From the NCBI RefSeq assembly GCF_042432495.1, contig NZ_JBHLXC010000015.1:62001-126000 (forward strand): a stretch of 64,000 nucleotides of DNA. Reading direction: 5' to 3'. This DNA is from Pseudochelatococcus lubricantis (GTDB lineage: Bacteria; Pseudomonadota; Alphaproteobacteria; Rhizobiales; Beijerinckiaceae). Positions 36,224-45,616 of the stretch are shown here, one piece after another. The number at the start of each line of letters is the position of its first letter. The first letter of the stretch is position 1. A program made the translations under genes and the position numbers. The notes under the pieces were generated by a model. It saw only the letters and a program-made list of their open reading frames with translations, searched no databases and was not told the origin of the DNA.

Positions 36224-39200
36224 TCATTCGTCAGGGGCACGCTCTGGACGATGCGGACGAGCCGGACCAGATTTTGCGGCGCTGAAGCGTCGGGTTTTCA
36301 GAAGTATCCACCCGGCGACGATATTGATAGCGATGATGGTGAGCCATACCGGCAGGTTCGGCAACTGCAGCGCGAAGAAATCGCGCAGAGGCCGGAATGC
36401 AAGCACAAGCAACAAGATTGAAGGCAACACAGCCATGAAGAGCCTATGCCGGAGGTGTTCCGGCCGGGCGAGCAGCCACAGGACAACGAGGCCATTGCCT
36501 GCGAGGGCTATCGTCGCCGCGGTTTGCGCCAAACCGGCATAGTCTGGCGCAAGCGCCCGCGCGGCCGTGTAGGCCAGAAGCGTCGCGGCAGCGGCGATCG
36601 CCCCGGCCGGCAGCGAAAAACGCAAGACGCGGCCAACAAATCCCGGCCGAACCAACGAACCGCCGTTCGCGAAGGACAGGAATATCCCCGGAATGCCGAT
36701 CGTGATGAAGCTGATCAGCGTCAAATGCCGCGGCAAAAACGGGAATGGCGCCTGCGCGATACCGATCGCAAGGGCCATCGCGAAGACGTAGGCGGTCTTG
36801 GTGATGAACAGATTGGCCGTGCGCTCGACGTTCCCTATTACCCGCCTTCCCTCCGCGATCACGGCGGGCAGCGCGGCGAAATCGTCCCTGAGCAGTGTCA
36901 GCTGAGCCACGGCTCGGCTGGCCGCGGTGCCGGAGCCGAGCGCGATCCCGAAATCGGCCTCCTTGATCGCGAGAACGTCATTGATCCCGTCTCCGATCAT
37001 CGCGACGACGTGGCCGTCAGCGCGCAGGCATTCCACCATCCGCCGCTTCTGCAGCGGCGTCACGCGCCCGAAGAGGTCGCAGCCCTCCACGATCTCGCTG
37101 AAGGCGGCAGGATCGTCCGGCAGCTTTCTTGCATCGAAAGCCTGTTGTCCGGGATGCAGGCCCACCTGCGATGCTATGGCGCGGATCGTTTCCGGGTGAT
37201 CGCCTGAAACGATCTTCACTGAAACGCACTGCTCCTCGAAATAGCGCACCGTCCGCGCGACATCGGTGCGAATCTTCTCGCCGAGAACGATCAATGCTCG
37301 CGGCTGCCGGATGCTCGGCAAGGTATGCGTTTTGCCGGCCAGCGCGATGGGCTCGCTGCTGGAAACGAGCGCCAACACCCGCTTGCCGCTCCCGGCGAGC
37401 GCCTGGACACGTGCCAGAAGCGCACCGGCGCCTTCCAGGCCAGCGAGAACCACCTCGGGCGCCCCGAGAATCCATGTTCCCTGATGGGCGAACGCGAAAG
37501 CGCTCCATTTGCGAGAAGATGAAAATGGCACCGATCCCACCACGGACCAGGTCGCGGCATCGGGACGTGCGCACGCCTCGCGCAAGGCAAGCGAGCTTGC
37601 TGTCGGGCTCGCGTCGTCGTGTGCGAAGACGCCCAGAACATCCCTTACCTCCTCGGGAAGCGCGGACGCGGCGCCGTCCGTCACCGATCCTGCGGGAACG
37701 ATCTCCTCCAGCGTCGACTGTCCCTCCGTAAGTGTGCCGGTTTTATCCGCGCAAATCACATCGACGCGCGCCAGCAACTCCACGGCGGCGAGTTCCTGGA
37801 TCAAAGCTCCCTGGCCGCTGAGCCGAACGATGGCTACGGCCATGATGGTGCTCATCAGCAGCACGAGGCCCTCCGGGATCATGCCAACGATCACCGCCAC
37901 GGAACTTACAGCCGCGCCCTGCGCGCCAGCGGGACCATAGAGCAACTGGCTTGCGTAAAGCACAACCGTTGTCGGAACGAGAGCCCAGATGGAGTAGCGC
38001 AGGATGTCGTTGACGCCGTCACGGAGCTGCGATTGCGACAGCGAAAACTTGCGGGCGACCCGGGCAAGGCGGCGCGCATACGACGCTTCGCCGATCTGAA
38101 CCGCCTGCAACCGCCCGCTTCCGCTGACAACGAAACTGCCGGACAGCACCAGTTCGCCGCGAGCCCTGGCAATCGGGTCCGCCTCGCCGGTGAGCAGCGA
38201 TTCATTGACCTCCAGATCCTCGGCGGCCAGCAGGATGCCGTCGACGGGGATTTGATCGCCCGGGCGGCACTCGACCACATCGTCGATGACGATCTGATCC
38301 GTTGGCAGTTCGTGAACTTCGCCATCCCTGACGACACGGGCGCGAGGCGCCACCAGAACGCTCAGTCGGTCGAGCGTGCTCTTGGCGCGCAGTTCCTGAA
38401 CCACGCCGATTACCGTATTGGCGACAACGACCAGCCCGAAAACCGCGTCCTGCGTGCCGCCAACGAGAAGTATCAGTATGAAAAGGCCCACGAGCAGAGC
38501 ATTCAGACGGGTAAAGACATTGGCGGTAAGGATGTCCTTGATGGAGCGGCTCGACCGTTCGATCAAGATGTTCACTTCCCCTCTCTTCTGCCGCTCCGCT
38601 ACGGCAGACCGGCTGAGCCCGTTGATCGAAACCTCGGGCCGGCCCAGATCCACGACGGAAGGCGGCGTCGGAAGCGCATCGGCACCCTGGCCGTCGAGAT
38701 CGAGTACTTTTTCCGGCGCGTCCCTGTCAGCTACGGACTGCTCGATGATTGCCGCGACGACGAGCGCGGCCGAAAGCCACGTGAGCGCCAGCGCCCAGCG
38801 ACTGATGATCTCGGTTGGCCAGTCGGCACCGAGGTAGACGCGCGCGACACCGGTCAGAACCGCGACGAGGCCGGCGGCCGACCATACCAGCACCTTGTCT
38901 TCCCAGGCACTCTGCGTCCGGGTAATCAGGTACGCGACAGCGCCGTAGAAGACGCAGACCAGGGTGTGGCCGAGAAGCAGGTTGTTCAGGACCGCCGGAA
39001 CAGCCATTGCCGACTCCGGCGGCGGCGGCATGCCGGTCAACCGCTCGGCGACCATATCCAACATCGCCGCGCCCGCCAGAACCGCAAGCAGGAAGAATTG
39101 CACACGCGGACTGCCGCGGCGACGGCGCAGGAAAACGACCATGCCGAGCGCCGCGATCACCATGCCGATGACCGTTGCCGGCAGGACTGCCGCCTGCATC

Positions 39201-39646
39201 AGGCTTGTCAGCCAAGGGATCCGATGACCGGCAATGAAGCCGGCGACAGGCATGTCGAAAAAAGCTACCTGATCATATGACAACAGGTGCTCAAGGACAT
39301 TGCCGAAGAACCAGATGCCAAGGAACAAGGCGCTGAGCGTGATGGAAAAGGACAATCCATAAGCACCAGCGACATCGAAACGGCGCAACAGAAACGCGAG
39401 GCCCGCCCGCAGATTCCGCTCGGCCTGCCGGACGCGCGAACGCTGCCGAAGCCCGACCGCGAAACGCCGAACCCGATCCTGATGCGTCGCCATCCAATTA
39501 AAAACTGCAACAATAATGAAAAGGATAACCGCGACACAAATCAAAATCAGATTTGTTTCGATAGTGCTATAGGGTTCTTCAATTTCCACGAAGAACCATT
39601 TTTCGATCTGTGACAGGATCGACGGATTTTGATTTGCTGGATTCAA
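36224..39646 (-). CDS. P-type ATPase with N-terminal degenerate PAP2-like domain
   Basis: 1140 residues. About residues 1-310 form a multi-helix membrane domain resembling PAP2 phosphatases. The three motifs are degenerate: AERLTGMPPPP for KxxxxxxRP, NNLLLGHTL for PSGH (His kept), and ARVYLGADWPTE for SRxxxGxHxxxD (His lost). Residues about 355-1110 are a complete P-type ATPase of the CtpE/P2-like type: SRSIKDILTANVFTRLNALL, the actuator LLTGEAD (about 486), the TM4 motif IPEGL (about 590), the phosphorylation site DKTGTLT (about 634) and the hinge GDGINDVLAIKEADFGIA. CtpE-type pumps move Ca2+ in mycobacteria; here the ion is unknown. The role of the N-terminal domain is unexplained. Neighbouring genes include a true PAP2 enzyme and a lipid kinase. 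Confidence 0.88.
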   Translation of the reverse strand: MNPANQNPSILSQIEKWFFVEIEEPYSTIETNLILICVAVILFIIVAVFNWMATHQDRVRRFAVGLRQRSRVRQAERNLRAGLAFLLRRFDVAGAYGLSFSITLSALFLGIWFFGNVLEHLLSYDQVAFFDMPVAGFIAGHRIPWLTSLMQAAVLPATVIGMVIAALGMVVFLRRRRGSPRVQFFLLAVLAGAAMLDMVAERLTGMPPPPESAMAVPAVLNNLLLGHTLVCVFYGAVAYLITRTQSAWEDKVLVWSAAGLVAVLTGVARVYLGADWPTEIISRWALALTWLSAALVVAAIIEQSVADRDAPEKVLDLDGQGADALPTPPSVVDLGRPEVSINGLSRSAVAERQKRGEVNILIERSSRSIKDILTANVFTRLNALLVGLFILILLVGGTQDAVFGLVVVANTVIGVVQELRAKSTLDRLSVLVAPRARVVRDGEVHELPTDQIVIDDVVECRPGDQIPVDGILLAAEDLEVNESLLTGEADPIARARGELVLSGSFVVSGSGRLQAVQIGEASYARRLARVARKFSLSQSQLRDGVNDILRYSIWALVPTTVVLYASQLLYGPAGAQGAAVSSVAVIVGMIPEGLVLLMSTIMAVAIVRLSGQGALIQELAAVELLARVDVICADKTGTLTEGQSTLEEIVPAGSVTDGAASALPEEVRDVLGVFAHDDASPTASSLALREACARPDAATWSVVGSVPFSSSRKWSAFAFAHQGTWILGAPEVVLAGLEGAGALLARVQALAGSGKRVLALVSSSEPIALAGKTHTLPSIRQPRALIVLGEKIRTDVARTVRYFEEQCVSVKIVSGDHPETIRAIASQVGLHPGQQAFDARKLPDDPAAFSEIVEGCDLFGRVTPLQKRRMVECLRADGHVVAMIGDGINDVLAIKEADFGIALGSGTAASRAVAQLTLLRDDFAALPAVIAEGRRVIGNVERTANLFITKTAYVFAMALAIGIAQAPFPFLPRHLTLISFITIGIPGIFLSFANGGSLVRPGFVGRVLRFSLPAGAIAAAATLLAYTAARALAPDYAGLAQTAATIALAGNGLVVLWLLARPEHLRHRLFMAVLPSILLLVLAFRPLRDFFALQLPNLPVWLTIIAINIVAGWILLKTRRFSAAKSGPARPHRPERAPDE

Positions 39647-39934
39647 TGTCTATGTCCGTGCTGTCGGAACTATTTAACATAGTCGCCTTTGTTCGTGACC
39701 GCTATCGGCTCGGTGTCTATTTTAGAGAAATATTACACTTTCTCCGATGGAATTATGACAATGTCAGGAAGCCATCTGCAACGAGCTGCTCAACGAGATC
39801 GGACCGGCAGACACCTCGTCCGTCCGGGCGAATGTATCGGGACGAACTCCCCACGGCTTCCATCGGACACTGATCGTCGACAAACAGGCAGGCCTGTGCG
39901 GCCTGCCTGAATTGCACGCCAGAGTCGGGAGCGA

Positions 39935-40744
39935 TCAGGCCGCTGCCCTTGTTCTCGCCTCGCTACGGGATTGCCGGAGTGTTGCGTAGGCGACGATTGC
40001 GACAATGCAGATGAGGAAGATCAGGCTCGTGATAACCGTGCCGAAGCCAAGACCTCCGTACTCGATCGGCTGCGAAAGCAGGTCTCCGAAGGATGCTCCG
40101 AGTGGACGTGTCAGGATATAGGCAAGCCAGAACGCAAGAATGCTGTTCGTCCGCAGAACATACCAGATCACGGCAATCGCCGCGATGATCGCGCCAAACA
40201 GCAGGCCCGTCGTGAGATATCCGATGGCGAATTGCTCGGCAACCAGATCGCCAACCGATGTTCCAAGTGCGAAAGTGAAGAGAATTGCCAGCCAGTAAAA
40301 AGCCTCTCGACGGAAACTATAGATCGTGTGAATCGAGAGCGTGCCCTCGATCGCGTACCAGATTGCGAACGTGGCGGCGAGTGCCGCGGAGAATGCGATG
40401 GTGGTGGTTGGCAGGCTGACGCCAAAGTTATCGACCAGGTTATCGGTGACGAGGGTGCCCACAATGCTGATGAGCACCACCGTCGCCCAATACACCCATG
40501 GTACGTAGCGCTGCTGCCTGAACTGATAAGCAAGTATGGCGGCGAAAACGGCGCTCATGATGAGCGAGGTCGCCGTCAGACCGAGGCCGAGATTGACGGC
40601 GAGATAATCCGCGGCAGTCTCGCCCATGGTCACCGCCATGAGCTTGATCAACCAGAAGTCCACCGTGACCTCCGGCACGCGGTTTGGCCGCAGCTTGGCA
40701 TTTCCGGTCGGCTCGTTTGCGACGTGAAGTGTGGCGGAAGTCAC
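39935..40744 (-). CDS. COG4705-type multi-helix membrane protein
   Basis: 269 residues from a GTG at 40744, chosen because GAGGT precedes it by seven bases; a TTG at 40765 is the alternative. It has about eight helices built as an internal repeat. Each unit begins with a Lys/Trp-rich helix and contains a Glu/Gly-Asp motif: MAVTMGETAADYLAVN, LISIVGTLVTDNLVDN, FTFALGTSVGDLVAEQ, YILTRPLGASFGDLLSQ. This matches the uncharacterised COG4705 family. Conserved intramembrane Thr/Gly-Asp residues could bind a cation. The start follows the small secreted-protein gene by ten bases, so the two are coupled. Confidence 0.82.
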   Translation of the reverse strand: MTSATLHVANEPTGNAKLRPNRVPEVTVDFWLIKLMAVTMGETAADYLAVNLGLGLTATSLIMSAVFAAILAYQFRQQRYVPWVYWATVVLISIVGTLVTDNLVDNFGVSLPTTTIAFSAALAATFAIWYAIEGTLSIHTIYSFRREAFYWLAILFTFALGTSVGDLVAEQFAIGYLTTGLLFGAIIAAIAVIWYVLRTNSILAFWLAYILTRPLGASFGDLLSQPIEYGGLGFGTVITSLIFLICIVAIVAYATLRQSRSEARTRAAA

Positions 40745-40754
40745 GGTCGTTACC

Positions 40755-41018
40755 TCACTTCCCAAGAAGCTTCATGGCATCGGCGAAAAAAGCGTCCGCG
40801 CGCTTGTCGTCATCGGCATTGCAGCGCTCGACGCCCTTGGCCTCAAGGTCTTCGACCTTTTTCAAGGTGGCCGCGTCGGGCTTGGCCGTCGCCTTGGCGT
40901 CCCTGAATTCCTTGAGTACGTCCTCGCAAGGACGGGCGGCAGCGAAAACGGGACCGGTGGAGGCGATGCCGCAGGCAAGCACAGCAGCCGCGATGGCAGT
41001 GGAGATACGAATGTTCAT
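40755..41018 (-). CDS. Small secreted protein paired with COG4705 gene
   Basis: 87 residues. The ATG at 41018 follows AAGGAAG at seven bases. A signal peptide (AIAAAVLACGIASTGPVFA-A) precedes a short charged helical mature part with two cysteines (CEDVL and CNADD). It lies immediately upstream of the COG4705 gene, suggesting a periplasmic partner. Family not recognised. Confidence 0.78.
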   Translation of the reverse strand: MNIRISTAIAAAVLACGIASTGPVFAAARPCEDVLKEFRDAKATAKPDAATLKKVEDLEAKGVERCNADDDKRADAFFADAMKLLGK

Positions 41019-41260
41019 CTTGTCTTCCTTTATTGGAAGCCGCATCATCCTGCGGCCGGAAGACATTGCCTGCTTAAAATGAGCGGCGACTTAGAACACC
41101 CCAATTATCGCTCTCGATTGATCATGGCCGGAAACACCGGTCATCCTGCAATGCACCGATCACAATCCATGCTCGCTGCATCGCCAGGAAGAGGAAACGC
41201 GGCGGGAGACGGAAGTTGCCGCCGCGCGGGACATGACGCACAGCCATCACCCCGCTGGAA

Positions 41261-41285
41261 CAAAAAAAGCGGGCCAATTGGCCCG
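41261..41285 (-). terminator. Terminator of the minus-strand PepSY gene
   Basis: A perfect palindrome, GCGGGCCAATTGGCCCGC (41268-41285), followed on the minus strand by seven T residues (41267-41261). It lies about 90 bases after the PepSY stop and is in the right orientation to end that transcript. Confidence 0.9.
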
Positions 41286-41314
41286 CTTCTTCAGCCGCCC
41301 GCCGGCGGAGATGG

Positions 41315-41354
41315 TGGAGACTGTGACTACGCACGACTTTTCTTCACAGTCTCC
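41315..41354 (-). other. Stem-loop between PepSY gene and its terminator
   Basis: Twelve-base perfect arms TGGAGACTGTGA / TCACAGTCTCCA around a 16-base loop, just after the PepSY stop. No T-tract follows. It may protect the mRNA 3' end or back up the terminator at 41261-41285. The whole stretch 41019-41375 otherwise holds no gene. Confidence 0.6.
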
Positions 41355-41375
41355 ATAGAGATTTTCGTTCCCGGA

Positions 41376-41723
41376 TCAATCCGACTCGGTTTCGACCTTG
41401 ACGACTTCGCCGGTCACGGGATTGAACTTGACGTCGATCTTGTTGCCGGAGGAGTCACGCGAACTCACGTCATAGCAACCGTCGTCAGCATCAACACCCT
41501 GCACGTTGTAGCCCAGCGCAGTGGCCTTCTCTGTAATCGCGATGACGCTCAGCCACTGATCCCTGGGGTGAGAGCCGCACTTGGAACGCTCGTTCTCCGT
41601 CGACTCCGTCTTCTCTACATGCTCCGCCTGCACGGTCGGCACAGTCTGCGCCTGCGCGGAAGCTGCGTAGAGAAGAGCGGCAACGAGCCCGGTGGCAGCA
41701 GTGGTTCCAAGAAGCTTGTGCAT
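41376..41723 (-). CDS. Secreted PepSY-domain protein
   Basis: 115 residues. The signal peptide runs to about residue 25 (YAASAQAQ). The mature C-terminal part, AITEKATALGYNVQGVDADDG with a KIDVKFNPVTGEVV ending, is a PepSY fold of the type that inhibits proteases or senses envelope signals. It has two cysteines (KCGSHP, DDGCYDV). It is divergent from the second PepSY gene over 122 bases, which hold both promoters. Linked sensor kinases make a periplasmic sensing role plausible. Confidence 0.85.
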   Translation of the reverse strand: MHKLLGTTAATGLVAALLYAASAQAQTVPTVQAEHVEKTESTENERSKCGSHPRDQWLSVIAITEKATALGYNVQGVDADDGCYDVSSRDSSGNKIDVKFNPVTGEVVKVETESD

Positions 41724-41845
41724 GAAATAATATCCTCTTGCTTGCTGATCGTGATTCGATCGCCGTCACTATGCTGGCCCTGGAGTGACAGCCAGCCGTC
41801 CGCTCCTGTCAGCTTCCTGTCATCTGGAGAGGCAGATAAGAACCC

Positions 41846-42136
41846 ATGCGCATTCTGGCCTTCTTCCTCCTTTTTACCGTGATGGTGGCGGTCGTTGCGG
41901 CGCCCCAGGCGGGGGAACGCGAGCGGTTGCCCCCGGGGATCATGTCGGCCAGCGAGTTGATTGGACTGCTTGAAGCGCAACTTGGTGGAGAGATCGTGGA
42001 AATCCAGTTCGATGGCAGAGACAAGTCGGGGCGGCCAGCCTACGAGGTCTATCATGTCGATGCCTCCGGCCGGCGCACCGAGCTTAAGGTCGATGCAAGG
42101 ACCGGCCGCGTGCTGAAACGTGAAACGGACGACTGA
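41846..42136 (+). CDS. Small PepSY-domain protein, first gene of TCS operon
   Basis: 96 residues with an N-terminal signal (ILAFFLLFTVMVAVVAAPQA). The PepSY pattern covers the rest: ASELIGLLEAQLGGEIVEIQFD, then AYEVYHVDASGRRTELKVDART and GRVLKRE. The response-regulator start codon lies two bases after its stop. PepSY genes are often found in such operons with PhoP/OmpR-type two-component systems, where they are thought to modulate or be controlled by the kinase. Confidence 0.88.
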   Translation: MRILAFFLLFTVMVAVVAAPQAGERERLPPGIMSASELIGLLEAQLGGEIVEIQFDGRDKSGRPAYEVYHVDASGRRTELKVDARTGRVLKRETDD

Positions 42137-42138
42137 TC

Positions 42139-42795
42139 TTGCGGGTACTGCTGATCGAAGACGATCCTCGCATTCGCCGTGACGTGGGCACCGCCCTGGA
42201 AGCCGCCGGCTTCGTCGTCGATACGGAAACCGACGGCGAAGTGGGTTGGTACATGGGCGAGAACGAGACTTACGCCGCCGCCATACTGGATCTCGGCCTG
42301 CCTCATATGGACGGCCTTGCGGTAATCAAGCGTTGGCGCAACGCAGGCCGCGACCTGCCGGTTCTAATACTGACCGCGCGCGGCTCGTGGACCGAGCGCG
42401 TCGAAGGCATCAACGCCGGCGCTGATGACTATCTGCCCAAGCCCTTCCAGATGGACGAACTGATTGCGAGGCTGCGTGCCATCATCCGCCGCTCGGCCGG
42501 GCATGCGGCGGCGACCATCGCCGTGGGCGACACCGTTCTCGACACACGGCAGATGCGGGTGACGGTGCGCGGCGTGCCGGTGCCGCTTTCGCCACAGGAG
42601 TACAGACTGATCGCCTATCTGATGCTGAACAAGGGCCGCGTCGTGCCTCAGCAGGAGCTTGCAGAGCATCTGCAGTCGGTGCATTTCGAGCGCGCTTCGA
42701 ACGCGATCGAGGTACTGGTAGGCAGAGTCCGACGCAAGCTTCCGGATGCACTGATCGAGACCCGGCGCGGCTTCGGCTACATGATCGCCGAGTGA
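42139..42795 (+). CDS. OmpR/PhoP-family response regulator
   Basis: 218 residues, start codon TTG. The receiver domain (1-115) has the acidic pair in VLLIEDDPR, the phospho-acceptor Asp in AAILDLGLPHMDG (about residue 51) and the Lys in YLPKPF. The C-terminal winged helix (about 125-218) ends IETRRGFGYMIAE. It lies between the PepSY gene (two-base gap) and the kinase gene (nine-base gap), so all three are one operon. It probably activates its own operon and the divergent PepSY/COG4705 genes. Confidence 0.95.
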   Translation: MRVLLIEDDPRIRRDVGTALEAAGFVVDTETDGEVGWYMGENETYAAAILDLGLPHMDGLAVIKRWRNAGRDLPVLILTARGSWTERVEGINAGADDYLPKPFQMDELIARLRAIIRRSAGHAAATIAVGDTVLDTRQMRVTVRGVPVPLSPQEYRLIAYLMLNKGRVVPQQELAEHLQSVHFERASNAIEVLVGRVRRKLPDALIETRRGFGYMIAE

Positions 42796-42804
42796 CGGCC
42801 ACCC

Positions 42805-44175
42805 ATGCAGATAGCCCGATCCCTCCGTCTGCGTCTTCTCGCCTTCGCGGTCGTCGTCTTGGCCGCCACCATGGTCTTGACCGGACTTGGCCTCACCGCG
42901 CTCTTCACCCGCCACCTCGAACGGCGCGTCGGTCAGGAGCTTGACACCCATCTGCGGCAGCTCATCGGCGCGGTGCGCTTCGACGCCGAGGGACGGATGT
43001 CGCTTATGCGGGAGCCCGCCGACCCTCGTTTCATGCGCGTTCTGGGCGGGCTCTACTGGCAGGTTGAGGACCGCACCGACAACCAGTTCATCGCCTCGCG
43101 ATCGCTCTGGAACGAGATGCTCGCCCTCCCCGTCGAACCCAGTCCGCAGGGTGGTGTGGAAGTAAGCCGTATCACCGGCCCCCGCAACTCGATACTCATC
43201 GTCCACGAGCGCGCCATCGTCATAGCCGTGCAAGGCGTCGACCGGCTTATCCGCGTCAGCGTGGCGATCGATCGAGCGGAAATCGAGCCGCTCCTCGCCG
43301 GCTTCGCGCGCGATCTCGTGGTGGCGCTTGGCATTCTCAGCACGGTTCTGTTAGCCGGCTTTGCCATTCAGATCAGGGCCGGGCTGAAGCCGCTATACAC
43401 CGTGCGCAACGCCCTCGGCGATATCCGATCCGGCGCGGCGACCCGCCTCGCAACCGACGTGCCGGAGGAGGTCGCGCCTCTTGTTGAGGAAATCAATGCG
43501 CTGCTTGCCGCGCAAGAGCGAGAACTAGGCCGCGCCCGCGACCGCGCCGCCGATCTGGCTCACGGCTTGCGCACGCCGTTGACGGCGCTGGCGGGCGATG
43601 TGCGACGCCTGCACGACCGGGGCGAAGTCAGCATAGCGCGCGATATCAGCGAAATCGTACAAAGCATGAGCCGCCATGTAGACCGTGAACTCGCCCGCGC
43701 GCGTATCCGCCATGGCGGGCCCGGCGCCGCGACACCGCTTGCACGGACGGTAGATGATCTCATCCGTACGCTGGAACGCACGCCTGATGGTGAGCGGGTG
43801 CGGTTCGAAAACACCGTGCCTACCGAGATGAAGGTGACCATCGACCCGCAGGATCTCAACGAGATGCTGGGCAATCTGATGGAGAACGCCGCCCGGCACG
43901 CGCAATCGCGGGTACGCATCTCGGCAGCGACAGGGAAGGACGCACAGTCGATCTCCGTCGAGGACGACGGCCCCGGCCTTCAGGATCCTGAAAGAGCCAC
44001 AGCGGCACTGCGGGGCGTCAAGCTCGATATCAACGGTCCGGGCGCCGGCCTCGGACTGGCTATCGTTCAAGACATTGCCAATGCCTACAACGCCGAACTG
44101 AAACTTGGTTCGGCTGAACCGGGAGGGCTTGCGGCCGAAATATGGATCCCGCTGACGCACGCCGCACGCCGATAA
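42805..44175 (+). CDS. Sensor histidine kinase
   Basis: 456 residues. Two transmembrane helices (about 12-34 and 170-195) flank a periplasmic sensor of roughly 135 residues, followed by a HAMP-like segment. The H-box is DLAHGLRTPLTALAGDV (phosphorylated His about 253), the N-box NLMENAARHA and the G-boxes VEDDGPGL and GAGLGLAIV. It is PhoQ-like in layout. It is the cognate kinase of the response regulator upstream. It converges with the second kinase gene 140 bases away. Confidence 0.94.
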   Translation: MQIARSLRLRLLAFAVVVLAATMVLTGLGLTALFTRHLERRVGQELDTHLRQLIGAVRFDAEGRMSLMREPADPRFMRVLGGLYWQVEDRTDNQFIASRSLWNEMLALPVEPSPQGGVEVSRITGPRNSILIVHERAIVIAVQGVDRLIRVSVAIDRAEIEPLLAGFARDLVVALGILSTVLLAGFAIQIRAGLKPLYTVRNALGDIRSGAATRLATDVPEEVAPLVEEINALLAAQERELGRARDRAADLAHGLRTPLTALAGDVRRLHDRGEVSIARDISEIVQSMSRHVDRELARARIRHGGPGAATPLARTVDDLIRTLERTPDGERVRFENTVPTEMKVTIDPQDLNEMLGNLMENAARHAQSRVRISAATGKDAQSISVEDDGPGLQDPERATAALRGVKLDINGPGAGLGLAIVQDIANAYNAELKLGSAEPGGLAAEIWIPLTHAARR

Positions 44176-44314
44176 CCGGTCGCCATTCGCGGCTCCCGAC
44201 ACTCCATGATTTGCCGGAGCGGGAGCGAATGTCGGCCGCTGTCGCGCAAGGCGGCACAGCTTCCTTCAGCAATACCCGGGGAGCCTGACGGAACTTTCCC
44301 GCATCGGCCGTCAG

Positions 44315-45613
44315 TCACGGAAAGTGGACGGTGGCCCTGAGCCCGGTCTGGTCCCGTCTGTTCTCAAGCGCGATGGTCGCACCATGACGGGCGGAGATCA
44401 CGCGCGCTATCGCCAGCCCGAGACCGGCGCCCTCGCCCTGCGCCTCGTCGACCCGATAGAAGCGTTCGAAAACCAGCTCGATGGCATCCTCAGGAATTCC
44501 CGGGCCTGTGTCTTCAACAATCAGAAGTGGAAGCTCCCTCTCCTTCCGAATCGTCAAGTCTATCGTTCCACCCGCAGGTGTATAGCGCACCGCGTTGTCG
44601 ACAAGAATCTCCACGAGCGCGACGAGATCGGCCTCATCTCCGCGCACGATTGTCGGTTCGCTCGCTTTCGTCCCGAGGTCGATATTCTTCGCTTGGGCCG
44701 AGGCAAAGAAACTGCCGATCACCCGCACAGCGATATCGTCAAGCCGAACCTCGGCCGGGGCGGCTACGGTCGCGCGTGCCTCTTGCCGGGCGAGCTGCAG
44801 CAAACGCGAGGTCAGCGCCGACGCCCGACGGATTCCCGAAGTGGCATCCGTTAGCGGGCCATCAAGTGCCGGATCCCGGTTCGCATGACGCAGGTTCTCG
44901 ATTTGAAGAGACAGCGCGGTCAGCGGGGTCCGAAGCTCGTGCGCGGCATCTGAAACGAATTGCTTCTGTTGTTCGGCTGCAGCGCGCTGGCGGGCGAAAG
45001 CCAGGTTCATGGCGTCGACGAGCGGGCGCAGCTCCGCAGGCCCGTCGCCGAGCTCGACCGGCTCGGTTTCCTCGGCGGTCCTCCGTTCGACCTGCTCGAT
45101 CAGAGGGCGCAGCCGGCCGAGAATGGCGCCGACCAGCGCCCAGACGACGCCCCACGACAGCGGTATCGCGACAAGGATGGGGAGCGCCGCATTCCAGGCA
45201 GCGTTCTCGGCCAGTTCCTGACGCTCCGCGAGCATTTGCGCAACGCGCACAACGCGCTGTTCGCCGATCAGGGTGAATACGCGCCATTCCCCGGAGGGCG
45301 TGTCGAACGTCGAGAACCCCGGAACGATCGTCTCCGGAAAATCGACGTCCGCCCGCGACACGCGGGAGGCACGTCCGTCGGCAAATCGAACTTCGACGGC
45401 ATAGCCGTCCTCATTGGAAAGGTCTGTGCTGCCGGAATGATCTGAGAAGACCCCGCTCCCGTCACCAATCAACTGGGCAATCTGGCGTTGCTGGAGATCG
45501 AGAACGTCCCAGACCTCACGGCGCGCGCTGACGTGGCCGTAGACAGCGGAAGCGACGCCGAGAATCGTGAAGACGACGGAGAAAGCGATGATCAAAGATA
45601 CGCGCAGGGGCAT
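44315..45613 (-). CDS. Sensor histidine kinase (QseC/TctE type)
   Basis: 432 residues. Helices at about 5-27 and 145-168 enclose a periplasmic domain. The H-box is SDAAHELRTPLTALSLQIE, the N-box ILVDNAVRYTPAGG and the G-boxes VEDTGPGIP and GAGLGLAIARVI. The layout matches QseC/PmrB-like kinases. Its start lies three bases after the response-regulator stop. It is the second two-component system of this cluster, facing the first one tail to tail. Confidence 0.94.
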   Translation of the reverse strand: MPLRVSLIIAFSVVFTILGVASAVYGHVSARREVWDVLDLQQRQIAQLIGDGSGVFSDHSGSTDLSNEDGYAVEVRFADGRASRVSRADVDFPETIVPGFSTFDTPSGEWRVFTLIGEQRVVRVAQMLAERQELAENAAWNAALPILVAIPLSWGVVWALVGAILGRLRPLIEQVERRTAEETEPVELGDGPAELRPLVDAMNLAFARQRAAAEQQKQFVSDAAHELRTPLTALSLQIENLRHANRDPALDGPLTDATSGIRRASALTSRLLQLARQEARATVAAPAEVRLDDIAVRVIGSFFASAQAKNIDLGTKASEPTIVRGDEADLVALVEILVDNAVRYTPAGGTIDLTIRKERELPLLIVEDTGPGIPEDAIELVFERFYRVDEAQGEGAGLGLAIARVISARHGATIALENRRDQTGLRATVHFP

Positions 45614-45616
45614 GGC

